Below are positions 29,261 through 38,083 of a stretch of DNA of 64,000 nt, one piece after another. The stretch is from Methylovirgula sp. HY1 (GTDB taxonomy: Bacteria; Pseudomonadota; Alphaproteobacteria; Rhizobiales; Beijerinckiaceae). The stretch is from contig NZ_CP073764.1 in NCBI RefSeq assembly GCF_019343105.1, positions 2,716,001 to 2,780,000 of the forward strand, in the 5' to 3' direction. Position numbers and translations under genes: made by a program. Within the stretch, counting starts at the first letter, position 1, and each line of letters begins with the position of its first letter. The notes under the pieces were generated by a model that worked only from the letters and a program-made list of their open reading frames with translations, was not told the DNA's origin and did not search any database.

Positions 29261-29340
29261 ATTTTGCCTTGTTTGGCGATCGGGAATGGGGTCTCGTTCA
29301 TCGTCGGATTATTTCAAAAGCTGATTGTGCGGTTCGCTCC

Positions 29341-30513
29341 ATGGCCTCCGACCCCCCGTCTCGCGAAACTGAGATTGTGCATGTCGATCCGAGCGAACGC
29401 GTTTCCGCTCCCGCGGCGAGCGGGCCGGCCAGTGCGAAACAGCGCGGGCGTTCGGCCGCGATCCTGATCGGCGCATTCGTCGCGCATCTTTGCCTGGTTC
29501 TGGAACTGAATCGGTTGGATGCGACGCCGGCGATAGTCGCGCAACAGACCCGGGAAATTCCCATAGAATTGGTGACCGCGCCGCCGCCCGATCCAACGAA
29601 AAAGGCGGATCATAAGAAAACCGGCAAGTCGTCGTCGGCGGCCGCGGCATCGGCCAAACCGGGGCCGACCAAGCCGGCCCAGCCAGAGTCGCTGGCCGCC
29701 GCCAAATCGCAGCCGAAACCAGAGGTAGAATCGAAATTAGAGGCTAAGCCGCAGACGCCGCCCGCAGCGAAGCCAAAACAAAAGGCCGAACTTCCGCCGA
29801 AGCAGCCGCCGAAGCAACCGCTGGAGCCGAAGCCGGAGGCGAAACCGCCGCCTGAGCCCAGCCCCAAATCTGTCGCCAAGGTATCGGCCAAGCCGGTTGC
29901 CAAACCCGCGCCCAAACCCACGCCGAGCCCGTCCAAGCCTGCTGCCGAGGCAAAGCCGCCGGTCGCGCCAAAGCCTGCCGAAGAAAAAAAACCGGCTCAG
30001 AGTCCGGCCAAGGCTGCCGAGGCGAAACCGCCTGCGCCGCCACCGATGCTGAAACTGCCCGAACTCGCGGGGTTGCCGACAGGATTGGACCCACTGTTGA
30101 ATCCACCGGTGACCCCGGGCGCGGCGCGGCCTGCCCAACAGGCAGGTCTGCCGCCGGCAGTCCCGCATCTTCCGCCGATGTCCGAGACGTTCCAGGCCGT
30201 GGCCGTGCCGGCGCCGACGCAGGATGGCGAACTCATCACGGCCTATAAGACGCTCGTCTTCAGCAAGCTCGAGCTGGCCAAGCGATTTCCGGAATCGGCG
30301 CGCAAACGCCATGCGCATGGGTCGGCGATCATCGCTTTCGCGCTCGACGATCAGGGCCATGTAAAGCGCGTGACGCTGATCCGGTCGAGTGGCGACACCG
30401 CGCTCGATGTCGCCAGTCTGGCGCTCGTCCATCGAGCCGCGCCTTTCCCGCCGCCGCCGCCGGGCGCGCAGAAGGAGTTCGCCGCTGTCGTCGAATTCGA
30501 CGACAGCGAGTGA
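29341..30513 (+). CDS. TonB-family energy transducer protein
   Basis: 390 residues from the ATG at 29341. A single hydrophobic anchor lies near residues 38-55 (AAILIGAFVAHLCLVLEL). Residues about 85-240 are an extended Pro/Lys/Ala-rich region with KPE/PKP-type repeats, the usual periplasm-spanning rod. The C-terminal 90 residues form a TonB C-domain (LELAKRFPESARKRHAHGSA, RSSGDTALDVASLALVHRAA). It should couple proton-motive force to an outer-membrane receptor, but no exbB, exbD or receptor gene is nearby. Confidence 0.87.
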   Translation: MASDPPSRETEIVHVDPSERVSAPAASGPASAKQRGRSAAILIGAFVAHLCLVLELNRLDATPAIVAQQTREIPIELVTAPPPDPTKKADHKKTGKSSSAAAASAKPGPTKPAQPESLAAAKSQPKPEVESKLEAKPQTPPAAKPKQKAELPPKQPPKQPLEPKPEAKPPPEPSPKSVAKVSAKPVAKPAPKPTPSPSKPAAEAKPPVAPKPAEEKKPAQSPAKAAEAKPPAPPPMLKLPELAGLPTGLDPLLNPPVTPGAARPAQQAGLPPAVPHLPPMSETFQAVAVPAPTQDGELITAYKTLVFSKLELAKRFPESARKRHAHGSAIIAFALDDQGHVKRVTLIRSSGDTALDVASLALVHRAAPFPPPPPGAQKEFAAVVEFDDSE

Positions 30514-30516
30514 GGC

Positions 30517-30634
30517 CTAGAGCATGTTCCGGAAAAGTTGAATGACTTTTCCGATCAGAGCATGCTCCAGCTTATTGATTTGGAGCGGTTTTCTCTCGAT
30601 CGGGGGAGTCCACCCGATTGGAAAACGCTCTCGA
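30517..30634 (+). repeat. Dispersed repeat, copy 4 (best-formed copy)
   Basis: CTAGAGCATGTTCCGGAAAA starts the element, followed by the pair GAAAAGTTGAATGACTTTTC, then AGAGCATGCTCCAGCTTATT, GATTTGGAGCGGTTTTC and a final hairpin around CGATCGGGGGAGTCCACCCGAT ending in ACGCTCT. It begins 3 bases after the stop of the TonB-like gene. Confidence 0.8.
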
Positions 30635-30725
30635 GCATGTTCCGGAAAAGTTGCCGGACGTTTCCAAAGATCATACGATAAAACAAAGAGATAGGGCCGA
30701 AGGCCGATTCCGAGTGAATGCATCC
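30632..30725 (+). repeat. Dispersed repeat, copy 5 with module B
   Basis: Immediately abuts copy 4. It restarts with CGAGCATGTTCCGGAAAAG, then switches to a different module: ATAAAACAAAGAGATAGGGC, CGAAGGCCGATTCCGAGTGA. The same module B occurs at 37909-37962 and, in reverse, at 42847-42890. Confidence 0.75.
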
Positions 30726-30738
30726 CGCTCTCGCGCGC

Positions 30739-31557
30739 TCATCCCATGGCCGCGATCGCCTGCTGAAGGCGACCGAGATCTTCGTCACGCGATAGGCGGT
30801 GCTCGCCATCCTTGATCAGGGTCAGGACGACGGGATCGCCAGCGAGATGTTCGACGAGCATCATGGCGTGCTGCCAAGGCACATCTTCGTCGCGCATGCC
30901 TTGCAGAATATGGACGGGGCAATGCGTCCGGATCGTCTGGCCGAAGAGGAGATGCCGGCGGCCTTCCTCGATGAGCCCACGGGTAATTGGATAGGGCGCG
31001 CTGGCATAGGCCGAGGCGCGCATCCACACGCCGTCTTTATCGAGCTGTTGGCGCGCATCCGGCGGGAGACGCTCGAAAATGAGCTTTTCGGTAAAATCGA
31101 CGGCCGGCGCGATGAGGACGAGTCCTTGCAGGCGGGAGGTCTCGCCGGTTGCGGCCAAGGCGCGGGCGCAAAGCAGCGCCAGCCAGCCGCCCATGGAAGA
31201 GCCGATGAGGATTTGCGGCCCTTCGCTCACGCTTCGGAGGATCGCAAGCGTCTCTTCGAGCCAGAGACCGATTGTTCCCGCTTCGAAGCGGCCTTCCGAC
31301 AATCCATGTCCGGAATAATCGAAACGCAGGCAGCCGCGGCCTTCGCGTGCCGCCCATGCATCAAGGAAGCTCGCCTTGGTCGAACCCATGTCCGATCTGA
31401 ATCCGCCGAGCCAAATGATGTTCGCACGTGCGGCCTCGCTGCGCGCGCAACGATGCAGAAAGGCGATGCGGCGGCGCGCGTCAGCCTCTCCGACACTAAG
31501 GAATTGTGGATGAAGCGCTTGCGTCTCGATCTCGATTTGCTCCGGCTCGTACTTCAC
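30739..31557 (-). CDS. Alpha/beta hydrolase (ABHD10-like)
   Basis: 272 residues. NIIWLGGFRSDMGSTKASFL, RFDYSGHGLSEG and the nucleophile elbow ILIGSSMGGWLALL with catalytic Ser resemble the ABHD10-type serine hydrolases (thioesterase/esterase-like). The acid Asp is in MRDEDVP and the base His in KDGEHRLSRDEDL. Soluble, no signal peptide. The physiological substrate is unknown. Divergent from the glycosyltransferase gene. Confidence 0.85.
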   Translation of the reverse strand: MKYEPEQIEIETQALHPQFLSVGEADARRRIAFLHRCARSEAARANIIWLGGFRSDMGSTKASFLDAWAAREGRGCLRFDYSGHGLSEGRFEAGTIGLWLEETLAILRSVSEGPQILIGSSMGGWLALLCARALAATGETSRLQGLVLIAPAVDFTEKLIFERLPPDARQQLDKDGVWMRASAYASAPYPITRGLIEEGRRHLLFGQTIRTHCPVHILQGMRDEDVPWQHAMMLVEHLAGDPVVLTLIKDGEHRLSRDEDLGRLQQAIAAMG

Positions 31558-31631
31558 CCTTATCCTCGCTGCATGCTTAAATCGAAACGATCCGCTTTAC
31601 GATCGACAACCCGGCGAGGCTCACTGCGCCA

Positions 31632-32888
31632 ATGCCTCGGCCTCCACACGTTTTAACGTCGCTTTCAGCTTCAGCGAATTCCGGCAGCGCATTGGCCGAA
31701 TTGCGCGGGCGAGGCAAGCATCCTTTAGCAGGACGCACGATCCTGCAGATCATTCCTGAATTGAACAGCGGTGGCGCCGAGCGCGCGACGATCGAGATCG
31801 CCGCAGCCCTCGCCGCCGTCGGTGCGCGGCCCTTGGTCGCGAGTGAAGGCGGCCGCATGGTGAGCGAGCTGCAGGCCAAGGGTGGTCTCTGGCGGGCCTT
31901 TCCCGCCCGCAGCAAAAATCCGCTCACCATGTTGGTGAACCAGCGCCGCCTGGCTGAACTCATCCGCGCGGAATCCGTCGCGCTCGTTCACGCGCGTTCG
32001 CGCGCACCCGCTTGGGTCGCCTATGGCGCGACACAGCGGACAGGGGTCCCATTCGTCACCACTTTTCATGGCGCCTATTCGGGAAGCTCGCCGCTCAAGC
32101 TGCGCTATAATTCCATCATGGCGAAAGGCGATGTTGTCATCGCCAATTCGGCTTTCATCGCCGAACGGATCGCGCGGCTCCATCCTTTTGCGGCGGAGCG
32201 GGTCCGAGTAATCGAGCGCGGCGTCGATTTCCGTCTTTTCAGCCCGAGCGAGGTCGATCCAGCCCGGGTGCAGGCTCTGCGTCAGGCTTGGCAGGTCGCG
32301 CCTGGCGAGCGGATCGTCCTGCTCGCCGCTCGGCTTAGCCCGTGGAAAGGCCACAAGATCCTGATCGAGGCGGCGCAGCATTTGATGTCCAGAGGCCTGT
32401 CCAACACAAAATTTATTCTGGCTGGCGACGTCCAGGACCGTGGCACCTATCTAAAAGAGGTGGATGCCGCGATCGCCAAGGCCGGTCTCGGCCATGTCGT
32501 CAGGCGCACCGGCCATTGCGCCGATATGCCGGCGGCATTGCTGGCGGCGTCGCTCGTGGTCGTCCCCTCGACCGAGCCCGAGGCTTTTGGCCGCGTGGCG
32601 GCAGAGGCGCAGGCGATGGGGGCCGCTGTCGTCGTAACCGATCTCGGTGGTTTGCCGGAAGTGGTCTTGGCGCCGACAGGGGTCGATGCCGGTGCGCGGA
32701 CCGGTTGGCGCGTTCCACCCGGCGATGCGCAAGCATTGGCGGCGGCGATGGAGGAGGCGCTCGGCCTCGGGGCAAGTGCGCGCGAGGCTTTGTCGGCGCG
32801 CGCGCGTGCCCATGTGCTACGGCGTTTTTCTGTCGAACGCATGCAGGCCGAAACTCTCGCCGCTTATGCGGCGTTACTGGTTCGGTAG
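31632..32888 (+). CDS. GT4-family glycosyltransferase
   Basis: 418 residues with two Rossmann domains. The N-domain starts TILQIIPELNSGGAERATIEIA and includes VTTFHGAYSG; the C-domain includes VLLAARLSPWKGHKILIEA and the nucleotide-sugar-binding EPEAFGRVAAEAQAMGAAVV stretch with the EX7E-type glutamates. It probably adds a sugar to a cell-surface glycan (lipopolysaccharide core or exopolysaccharide); the acceptor cannot be told. It stands alone. Confidence 0.9.
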   Translation: MPRPPHVLTSLSASANSGSALAELRGRGKHPLAGRTILQIIPELNSGGAERATIEIAAALAAVGARPLVASEGGRMVSELQAKGGLWRAFPARSKNPLTMLVNQRRLAELIRAESVALVHARSRAPAWVAYGATQRTGVPFVTTFHGAYSGSSPLKLRYNSIMAKGDVVIANSAFIAERIARLHPFAAERVRVIERGVDFRLFSPSEVDPARVQALRQAWQVAPGERIVLLAARLSPWKGHKILIEAAQHLMSRGLSNTKFILAGDVQDRGTYLKEVDAAIAKAGLGHVVRRTGHCADMPAALLAASLVVVPSTEPEAFGRVAAEAQAMGAAVVVTDLGGLPEVVLAPTGVDAGARTGWRVPPGDAQALAAAMEEALGLGASAREALSARARAHVLRRFSVERMQAETLAAYAALLVR

Positions 32889-32939
32889 GCCGATTGCGGC
32901 TGAAGCTCCCACCGGCGCGGTCTGTCCGCAGGCTATGAC

Positions 32940-33121
32940 CTGGAGCATGTTCCAGAAAAGTTGACCGACTTTTCTGTTTTTAGACATCGGATATATCCGA
33001 TGTCGCACATTTTAGAACTCGGATATATCCGCGTTCTGATTGATGAGAACATGCTCCAGCCTATTGATTTTGAACGTTTCTTCTCGATCGGATGAGCCCG
33101 TCCGACCGGAAAATGTTCTAG
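32940..33121 (+). repeat. Dispersed repeat, copy 6, longest form with two palindromic inserts
   Basis: Begins CTGGAGCATGTTCCAGAAAA. The central insert has GACATCGGATATATCCGATG (palindromic apart from its ends) and then ACTCGGATATATCCGCGTTC. It ends GACCGGAAAATGTTCTAG, following the CGATCGGATGAGCCCGTCCG hairpin. It lies 51 bases after the glycosyltransferase stop. Confidence 0.8.
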
Positions 33122-33173
33122 CCCGAATCTTGCTCATGAGGGGAAATCAGACTCATGAGCGGAACATTCGGGC
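33121..33173. other. Nested inverted repeat upstream of infC
   Basis: GCCCGAAT (33121-33128) pairs with ATTCGGGC (33166-33173), and two copies of the self-complementary CTCATGAG (33133-33140, 33152-33159) lie inside. The structure directly follows repeat copy 6. In the rest of the gap up to infC (33174-33459) I see only a purine-rich tract and no gene. Confidence 0.55.
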
Positions 33174-33444
33174 GATAGATACCGGGGCCAAATGCGCGTT
33201 TTCAGCGACATTTGCTGCGGGAGATTTAGAGGTGGAAAAGGAATGGGAATAATCCCGGCCGGCCCTTGCAGAACTTCGCTCCTGATGTGCGCATAAGGAT
33301 GGCGGGGCACGCCAAGCTTCGCATTCTGCTTAACGCTCCATTGACTTCGCTTAGTATTGCAACAATGCTCGCCCCGGGTTCGGCCGCTCCCGCCAGACGG
33401 AATTTTGCGATTCGTGGTGGCGATGCCGGGTTCGATTATTCACA

Positions 33445-33462
33445 AAAGGAGACCTCACCATT
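33445..33462 (+). promoter_or_regulatory. Shine-Dalgarno and AUU start codon of infC
   Basis: AAAGGAGA at 33445-33452 lies 7 bases before ATT at 33460. This spacing is ideal, whereas the first in-frame ATG (33472) would be 19 bases away. An AUU start lets IF3, which discriminates against non-standard starts, repress its own translation, as established in E. coli. Confidence 0.85.
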
Positions 33463-33999
33463 CGCCGTCCTATGAAAAGTACTCAGGCCCCGCAGAAGGA
33501 CGGGCCTCGTATCAATCGAGAAATCCGCGCTCGCGAAGTCCAGCTCATCGATGCCGAAGGTCACAACCGCGGTGTCGTGCAAGTTCCGGACGCGCAGCAG
33601 ATCGCCGATGAGGCCGGACTGGATTTGGTGGAGATTGTCCCCACCGCTACGCCGCCCGTCTGCAAAATTCTCGATTATGGCAAATTCCGCTTTCTCGAAC
33701 AAAAGAAGGCGGCCGAGGCGCGCAAGAAGCAGAAGGTCGTTGAAATCAAGGAAATCAAGCTGCGCCCCGGCATCGATGAGCATGATTACGATACCAAGAT
33801 GAAGGCCGTGCGCCGCTTTTTCGAGGAAGGCGACAAGGTTAAAGTCACTTTGCGCTTCCGCGGTCGCGAAATGGCGCATCAAGATATTGGCTATAAGCTC
33901 TTGGAGCGGGTCCGAAGCGAAACCTTCGGGATTGCCAAGGTCGAGATCGAGCCCTCGATGGAAGGGCGCCAGATGGTGATGATCTTGGCGCCGAAATAA
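33460..33999 (+). CDS. infC: Translation initiation factor IF-3 (AUU start)
   Basis: 179 residues from ATT, beginning (M)[18 protein letters not shown], which fits the alphaproteobacterial N-terminus. The N-domain ([15 protein letters not shown]), the signature [20 protein letters not shown], and the C-domain ([28 protein letters not shown]) are all complete. It keeps 30S subunits free and checks the start codon. First gene of infC-rpmI-rplT. Confidence 0.95.
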   Translation: MRRPMKSTQAPQKDGPRINREIRAREVQLIDAEGHNRGVVQVPDAQQIADEAGLDLVEIVPTATPPVCKILDYGKFRFLEQKKAAEARKKQKVVEIKEIKLRPGIDEHDYDTKMKAVRRFFEEGDKVKVTLRFRGREMAHQDIGYKLLERVRSETFGIAKVEIEPSMEGRQMVMILAPK

Positions 34000-34266
34000 T
34001 TGCGCCGGAATCAGCGCGCCCTTGCTTTGGCCTCGGCTTTGCGCTTATAAACCCTCCCTTCGAACCGCCCGGCCGATCGGGCTGCCGTGGCGGTTCTTTC
34101 GCTCGTTCGGAAACGAACGGGAGCGGGCTTTCCCCGCTCAAACAATAAGGCGGATGTCCCCGAGGCTCCGGCGCATTGGCGTTGGCGCAGCGGGTGGCCG
34201 CACATAAAAAGCGATGCGCCAGCGTGCTCTCGATGCACAGGTGCCGTCGCATACGGAGACGAGCAA

Positions 34267-34467
34267 ATGCCCAAATTGAAGACTAAATCGGGCGCCAAGA
34301 AGCGTTTCAAGCTGACCGGCACCGGTAAAGTGATCTACGCTCAGCGCGGCAAGCGCCATGGCATGATCAAACGCACCAACAAGCAGATCCGAAATCTGCG
34401 CGGCACCAATGTCATGTTCAAGAGCGACGGCGACAATGTGAAGAAGTTCTTTCTGCCAAACGCGTGA
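34267..34467 (+). CDS. rpmI: 50S ribosomal protein bL35
   Basis: 66 residues: [38 protein letters not shown], ending KKFFLPNA, the standard L35 pattern. ATG at 34267 with GGAGACGAG upstream. The 267-base infC-rpmI spacer has no gene of its own; it may carry leader structure for the ribosomal genes, but I could not define any. Confidence 0.97.
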   Translation: MPKLKTKSGAKKRFKLTGTGKVIYAQRGKRHGMIKRTNKQIRNLRGTNVMFKSDGDNVKKFFLPNA

Positions 34468-34517
34468 AAGTTCTCACTTCCTTCCCGTCCTGATGTCGTC
34501 AAATTCGGAGATCTGTC

Positions 34518-34889
34518 ATGGCTCGCGTCAAGCGTGGCGTCACCTCGCACGCCAAACATAAAAAGACCCTGAAAGCCGCGAAAGGCTTTTATGGGCGTCG
34601 CAAGAATACGATCCGGACCGCAAAGGCGGCTGTCGATCGGTCGATGCAATATGCCACGCGTGACCGCAAGGTGCGCAAGCGCGAGTTCCGGGCGCTGTGG
34701 ATTCAAAGATTGAATGCGGCGGTGCGGGAATTCGGCCTCACCTATTCGCGCTTCATCGACGGCCTCAATAAATCGGGCGTCGAGATCGACCGCAAGGTGC
34801 TGTCGGATCTTGCCATTCACCAGCCCGAAGCCTTCAAGGCCATTGTCGAAAAGGCGAAGGGCGCGCTGCCCGCACCCGCGGGCGCCTGA
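34518..34889 (+). CDS. rplT: 50S ribosomal protein bL20
   Basis: 123 residues: [56 protein letters not shown] and the C-terminal [19 protein letters not shown]. It binds 23S rRNA early in assembly; in E. coli it autoregulates rpmI-rplT. Usually pheS and pheT follow, but here the next genes are on the opposite strand. Confidence 0.98.
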   Translation: MARVKRGVTSHAKHKKTLKAAKGFYGRRKNTIRTAKAAVDRSMQYATRDRKVRKREFRALWIQRLNAAVREFGLTYSRFIDGLNKSGVEIDRKVLSDLAIHQPEAFKAIVEKAKGALPAPAGA

Positions 34890-34914
34890 TCCGAAGTCGA
34901 GCCTTATCCTAAAG

Positions 34915-34968
34915 CTGGCGCATGATCTTATCGGAAAAGTCCGTCGACTTTTCCGGGTCATGCTCCAG
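34915..34968 (+). repeat. Dispersed repeat fragment, copy 7
   Basis: CTGGCGCATGATCTTATCGG, then the hairpin GGAAAAGTCCGTCGACTTTTCC and GGTCATGCTCCAG. It contains only the first module and lies 25 bases after the rplT stop, where it could act as a transcript-end hairpin. Confidence 0.75.
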
Positions 34969-34977
34969 ATGAAGCGT

Positions 34978-35307
34978 TCAATCCTGGCTGTTGCTCGGGC
35001 CGACGCTCAACTGCATCTGCTTTCTTTTGTGGCGGCCGCGACGGCCTATTTTCACGCCAGAATGATGCCGATAATGCGCCCGATAGCGGTGATGGCGCTT
35101 TCTGTGAATCTTGCCTGAGCCGACGCCCGCGGGGACAGGCTTGAGATCGCGCTCATGGGCGACCGGTCCGAAGGACGCGAGACAGAGATTATAGGCGTCG
35201 GCCGCTTTAATTGTCTCACAGTCCTTGATCGAGCGCGCGGCAGCCGGCCCCGGTTGCGCAGTAAAAGTCACGCAGGCGACGATCAGGATCAGCGGCAAAT
35301 ATCGCAA
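34978..35307 (-). CDS. Small secreted His/Arg-rich protein of unknown function
   Basis: 109 residues from a TTG at 35307, with GAGGGG about 8 bases upstream inside the pheT tail. A signal peptide LPLILIVACVTFTAQPGPAAA is followed by CETIKAADAYNLCLASFGP (two Cys) and a very basic tail rich in His, Arg and Lys (RKRHHRYRAHYRHHS). I do not recognise the family. It starts 4 bases after the pheT stop, so it is probably cotranscribed with pheT. Confidence 0.6.
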   Translation of the reverse strand: MRYLPLILIVACVTFTAQPGPAAARSIKDCETIKAADAYNLCLASFGPVAHERDLKPVPAGVGSGKIHRKRHHRYRAHYRHHSGVKIGRRGRHKRKQMQLSVGPSNSQD

Positions 35308-35311
35308 TAAT

Positions 35312-37744
35312 TCATCCCCTCAGGTGAGCGCCGGTCTTTTTGGCGACTTCCGCGACGATCTTGCCGGCGACGGCATCGATTTCCGCTTCGGTCAGTGTCT
35401 TGTCGCGGGGCTGCAAAGTCACCGCGATGGCGATTGATTTCTTGCCGTCCGGAATTCCTTTGCCCTCGTAAACGTCGAACAGCGTTACCTGGGTGATCAG
35501 GAGCCTATCGGCTGCTTGAGCCGCCTTGAGAAGATCGGCTGCTTTTACAGCCCGGTCAACGATGAAAGCGAAATCGCGTTCGACCGGCATGAATTCCGAA
35601 AGTTCGAGTTTCGGCTTGGTCTTTGTAGGCTTAGATTTCGGCGCCGGTATGTCATCGAGCAGCAATTCGAAACCGACGATCGGCCCGGCCACATCGAGCG
35701 TTTCGAGCGTGCGCGGGTCGATTTCGCCAAAATGGCCGATGATCGTCTTGGGGCCGAACTGCAATGTGGCGCAGCGGCCGGGATGAAACCAGGACGGACC
35801 GCCGGCCGCGATTTGCACCCCGCCGAGCGCCACACCGAGCGCATTCAAAAGCGCGAAGGCGTCGGCTTTCGCGTCGAATATATCGGCCGCGGCACTGCCC
35901 GCCGCCCAATGCCGGCCAGCGCCGGCGAGGCGTGCCGTGGCGCGTCTGATGCCGCTGACGGCCATCTTCTGGTCGGCCGGATCGGTGCCCTTGAAGATCT
36001 GGCCCACTTCGAAAAGCGCGAGATCGCCGAAGCCGCGATCGGCATTGCGCTGCGCTGCCGCGATGAGGCCCGGCAACAGGCTCGGGCGCATATCGGAAAG
36101 TTCCGCGGCGATCGGATTGACGAGCGCCAATTCGGCGGTGCCGCCGCCAAAGAGCGCTGCCTGCTCACGCGAGAGAAAGGACCAGGTCACGGCTTCGGTC
36201 AGGCCATTGCCGGCGAGCGCGCGTTTTGCCGAACGGGTCCGCCTTTGGATCAGGCTCAGAATCGGGGCGATGATCCGCGTTTCCTCGCGCGGCAGCGGCT
36301 GGGCGGCAATCTGGTCGAGGCCGGCGATGCGGACGATTTCTTCGACGATATCGGCCTTGCCGGCAATGTCCGGGCGCCAGCTCGGTGCCTTCACCATCAC
36401 GAGATTGCTGTTGCCGGGCATGCGCGCCAGGCCGAAGCCGAGTTGCTCCAGAATGCCCGCCATCTCAGAGGCGGAGAGCGCCAGGCCGGTCAGCCGCTGT
36501 ACCTCGCTCCAGGGAAACAGAAAGCCCGGCTTGTCCTCGGGAATCCTGCCGGCGAGCGTGATGTCGGAAGCGGTGCCGCCGCAGAGTTCGAGGACGAGCG
36601 ACGTCGCATATTCGAGGCCGGGCAGGCAGAAGTTCGGGTCGATGCCGCGTTCGAAACGATAGCGCGCGTCCGACACGATGCCGAGCTGGCGGCCGCTGCG
36701 GGCGATATTGGCGGGGTCCCAGAGCGCCGACTCGATCAGCACATCGGTTGTCGTCTCGTCGCAGCCGGAGGCTTCGCCGCCCATGATACCGGCGAGCGAT
36801 TCGACACCCTTCTCGTCGGCAACGACGACGATATTTTCGTCGAGCTGATAGGTGCGGCCGTCAAGCGCCTGCAAGGTCTCGCCGCTGCGCGCGCGCCTGA
36901 CGCTGATATTGCCGGTGATTTTTTTCGCATCGAAAACATGCAGCGGGCGGGCGCGGTCGAAGGCGAGAAAATTGGTGATGTCGACCAGCGTATTGATCGG
37001 CCGCAAGCCGATCGAAAGAAGCCGGTTTCTCAGCCATTCGGGGCTCGGGCCATTGCGCACGCCGCGCACGAGACGCAAGGCGAAGGCGGGCGCAAGATGC
37101 ACATCGGCGTCGCGGAAATCGAGCGAGGCCGCGACGGGGCATGGGAACTGGCCGGGCACGGGCACGACCGGAGGCTCGATCAGGCGGCCGAGGCCGGCGG
37201 CTGCGAGATCGCGGGCGATGCCGAAAACACCCATGGCGTCGGGCCGATTCGGCGTCAGATTAATATCGATGACGGGATCGTCGAGCCCGGCCCATTGGGC
37301 ATAGACGGCACCGACCGGCGCATCCGGCGGCAATTCGATAATGCCGTCATGATCGGTGGAAATTTCGAGCTCGGCGCCAGAACACAGCATGCCGAGCGAT
37401 TCGATGCCGCGAATCACGCCTTTGCCGAGCGTGGTCTTCTTTGACGGAATGTAGGTGCCCGGCGCTGCGAAGACGGATTTCAGCCCGGTGCGGGCATTGG
37501 GCGCGCCGCAAACGACTTGGAGCGTCCCGCCGGCGCCGGTGTCGACGCGGCACACGCGCAATCGATCGGCATTGGGATGCGGGCTCGCCTCAATGACGCT
37601 GGCGATGACGAAATCCTTGAGCAAAGCCGCCGGATCATGGACGTGCTCGACCTCGAGGCCGATCTTCGTCAGGGTCGCAACAACGGTGTCGAGGTCGGCC
37701 TCGGTGGTCAGATGCTGCTTGAGCCAGGAAAGCGTGAATTTCAT
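35312..37744 (-). CDS. pheT: Phenylalanyl-tRNA synthetase beta subunit
   Basis: 810 residues from the ATG at 37744, starting [12 protein letters not shown]; the frame runs on upstream to 37843 without homology. Domains: tRNA-binding OB fold (about 40-150, [13 protein letters not shown] and [10 protein letters not shown]), B3/B4 editing domain, B5, the catalytic-like core, and the C-terminal anticodon-binding ferredoxin-like domain ([13 protein letters not shown]). It needs the alpha subunit PheS, which is not encoded next to it or elsewhere in this window. Confidence 0.97.
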   Translation of the reverse strand: MKFTLSWLKQHLTTEADLDTVVATLTKIGLEVEHVHDPAALLKDFVIASVIEASPHPNADRLRVCRVDTGAGGTLQVVCGAPNARTGLKSVFAAPGTYIPSKKTTLGKGVIRGIESLGMLCSGAELEISTDHDGIIELPPDAPVGAVYAQWAGLDDPVIDINLTPNRPDAMGVFGIARDLAAAGLGRLIEPPVVPVPGQFPCPVAASLDFRDADVHLAPAFALRLVRGVRNGPSPEWLRNRLLSIGLRPINTLVDITNFLAFDRARPLHVFDAKKITGNISVRRARSGETLQALDGRTYQLDENIVVVADEKGVESLAGIMGGEASGCDETTTDVLIESALWDPANIARSGRQLGIVSDARYRFERGIDPNFCLPGLEYATSLVLELCGGTASDITLAGRIPEDKPGFLFPWSEVQRLTGLALSASEMAGILEQLGFGLARMPGNSNLVMVKAPSWRPDIAGKADIVEEIVRIAGLDQIAAQPLPREETRIIAPILSLIQRRTRSAKRALAGNGLTEAVTWSFLSREQAALFGGGTAELALVNPIAAELSDMRPSLLPGLIAAAQRNADRGFGDLALFEVGQIFKGTDPADQKMAVSGIRRATARLAGAGRHWAAGSAAADIFDAKADAFALLNALGVALGGVQIAAGGPSWFHPGRCATLQFGPKTIIGHFGEIDPRTLETLDVAGPIVGFELLLDDIPAPKSKPTKTKPKLELSEFMPVERDFAFIVDRAVKAADLLKAAQAADRLLITQVTLFDVYEGKGIPDGKKSIAIAVTLQPRDKTLTEAEIDAVAGKIVAEVAKKTGAHLRG

Positions 37745-37855
37745 CGACGGTCCAATCGAAGCGCGAACCGCGGCCAATATGCGCGCGGCGCAGGAAGACG
37801 CGCTTTGCAGCATGATCCGCGCCTGCAGATCGCGATCACGCAAAACGACAAAGAG

Positions 37856-37962
37856 CTAGAGCATGATCTTAAAAAGTTGACAGGCTTTTCCCATAAGATC
37901 ATGCGTTAAAACAAAGAGATAGAGCCGAAGGACGATTCCGAGTGAATACATTCCGCTCTAGA
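37856..37962 (+). repeat. Dispersed repeat, copy 8 (first module plus module B)
   Basis: CTAGAGCATGATCTTAAAAA, a hairpin around AAAGTTGACAGGCTTTTC, then module B: TTAAAACAAAGAGATAGAGC, CGAAGGACGATTCCGAGTGA, ending in ATTCCGCTCTAG. Both ends are CTAG. Confidence 0.78.
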
Positions 37963-38019
37963 GCCGTCGCGGCGAAACCGGCCACCGGCCGGACGCTCGA
38001 ACATGCTCTAACATGTTGG

Positions 38020-38049
38020 TTGAGAGATCGGATATATCCGATCTCTCAA
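38020..38049. repeat. 30-bp perfect palindrome with GGATATATCC core
   Basis: Half-site TTGAGAGATCGGATA is followed by its exact reverse complement. The core CGGATATATCCG is the same as in repeat copies 2 and 6. A GCTCGAACATGCTCTAACAT stretch just upstream (37995-38014) ties it to the same family. Confidence 0.8.
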
Positions 38050-38083
38050 ACCCTATAACGGGCGGGCGAAGGCGTCTGTCGGC

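Larger units (their letters stand above)
37745..38083. other. Intergenic region filled with repeat modules
   Basis: 339 bases without a gene. Almost all of it after 37856 is dispersed-repeat sequence. The 111 bases directly upstream of pheT show no clear promoter. Confidence 0.6.

Noticed and set aside
35516-37444. 642-codon open frame on the plus strand within pheT
   Set aside because: Antisense shadow of pheT, which has full family signatures.
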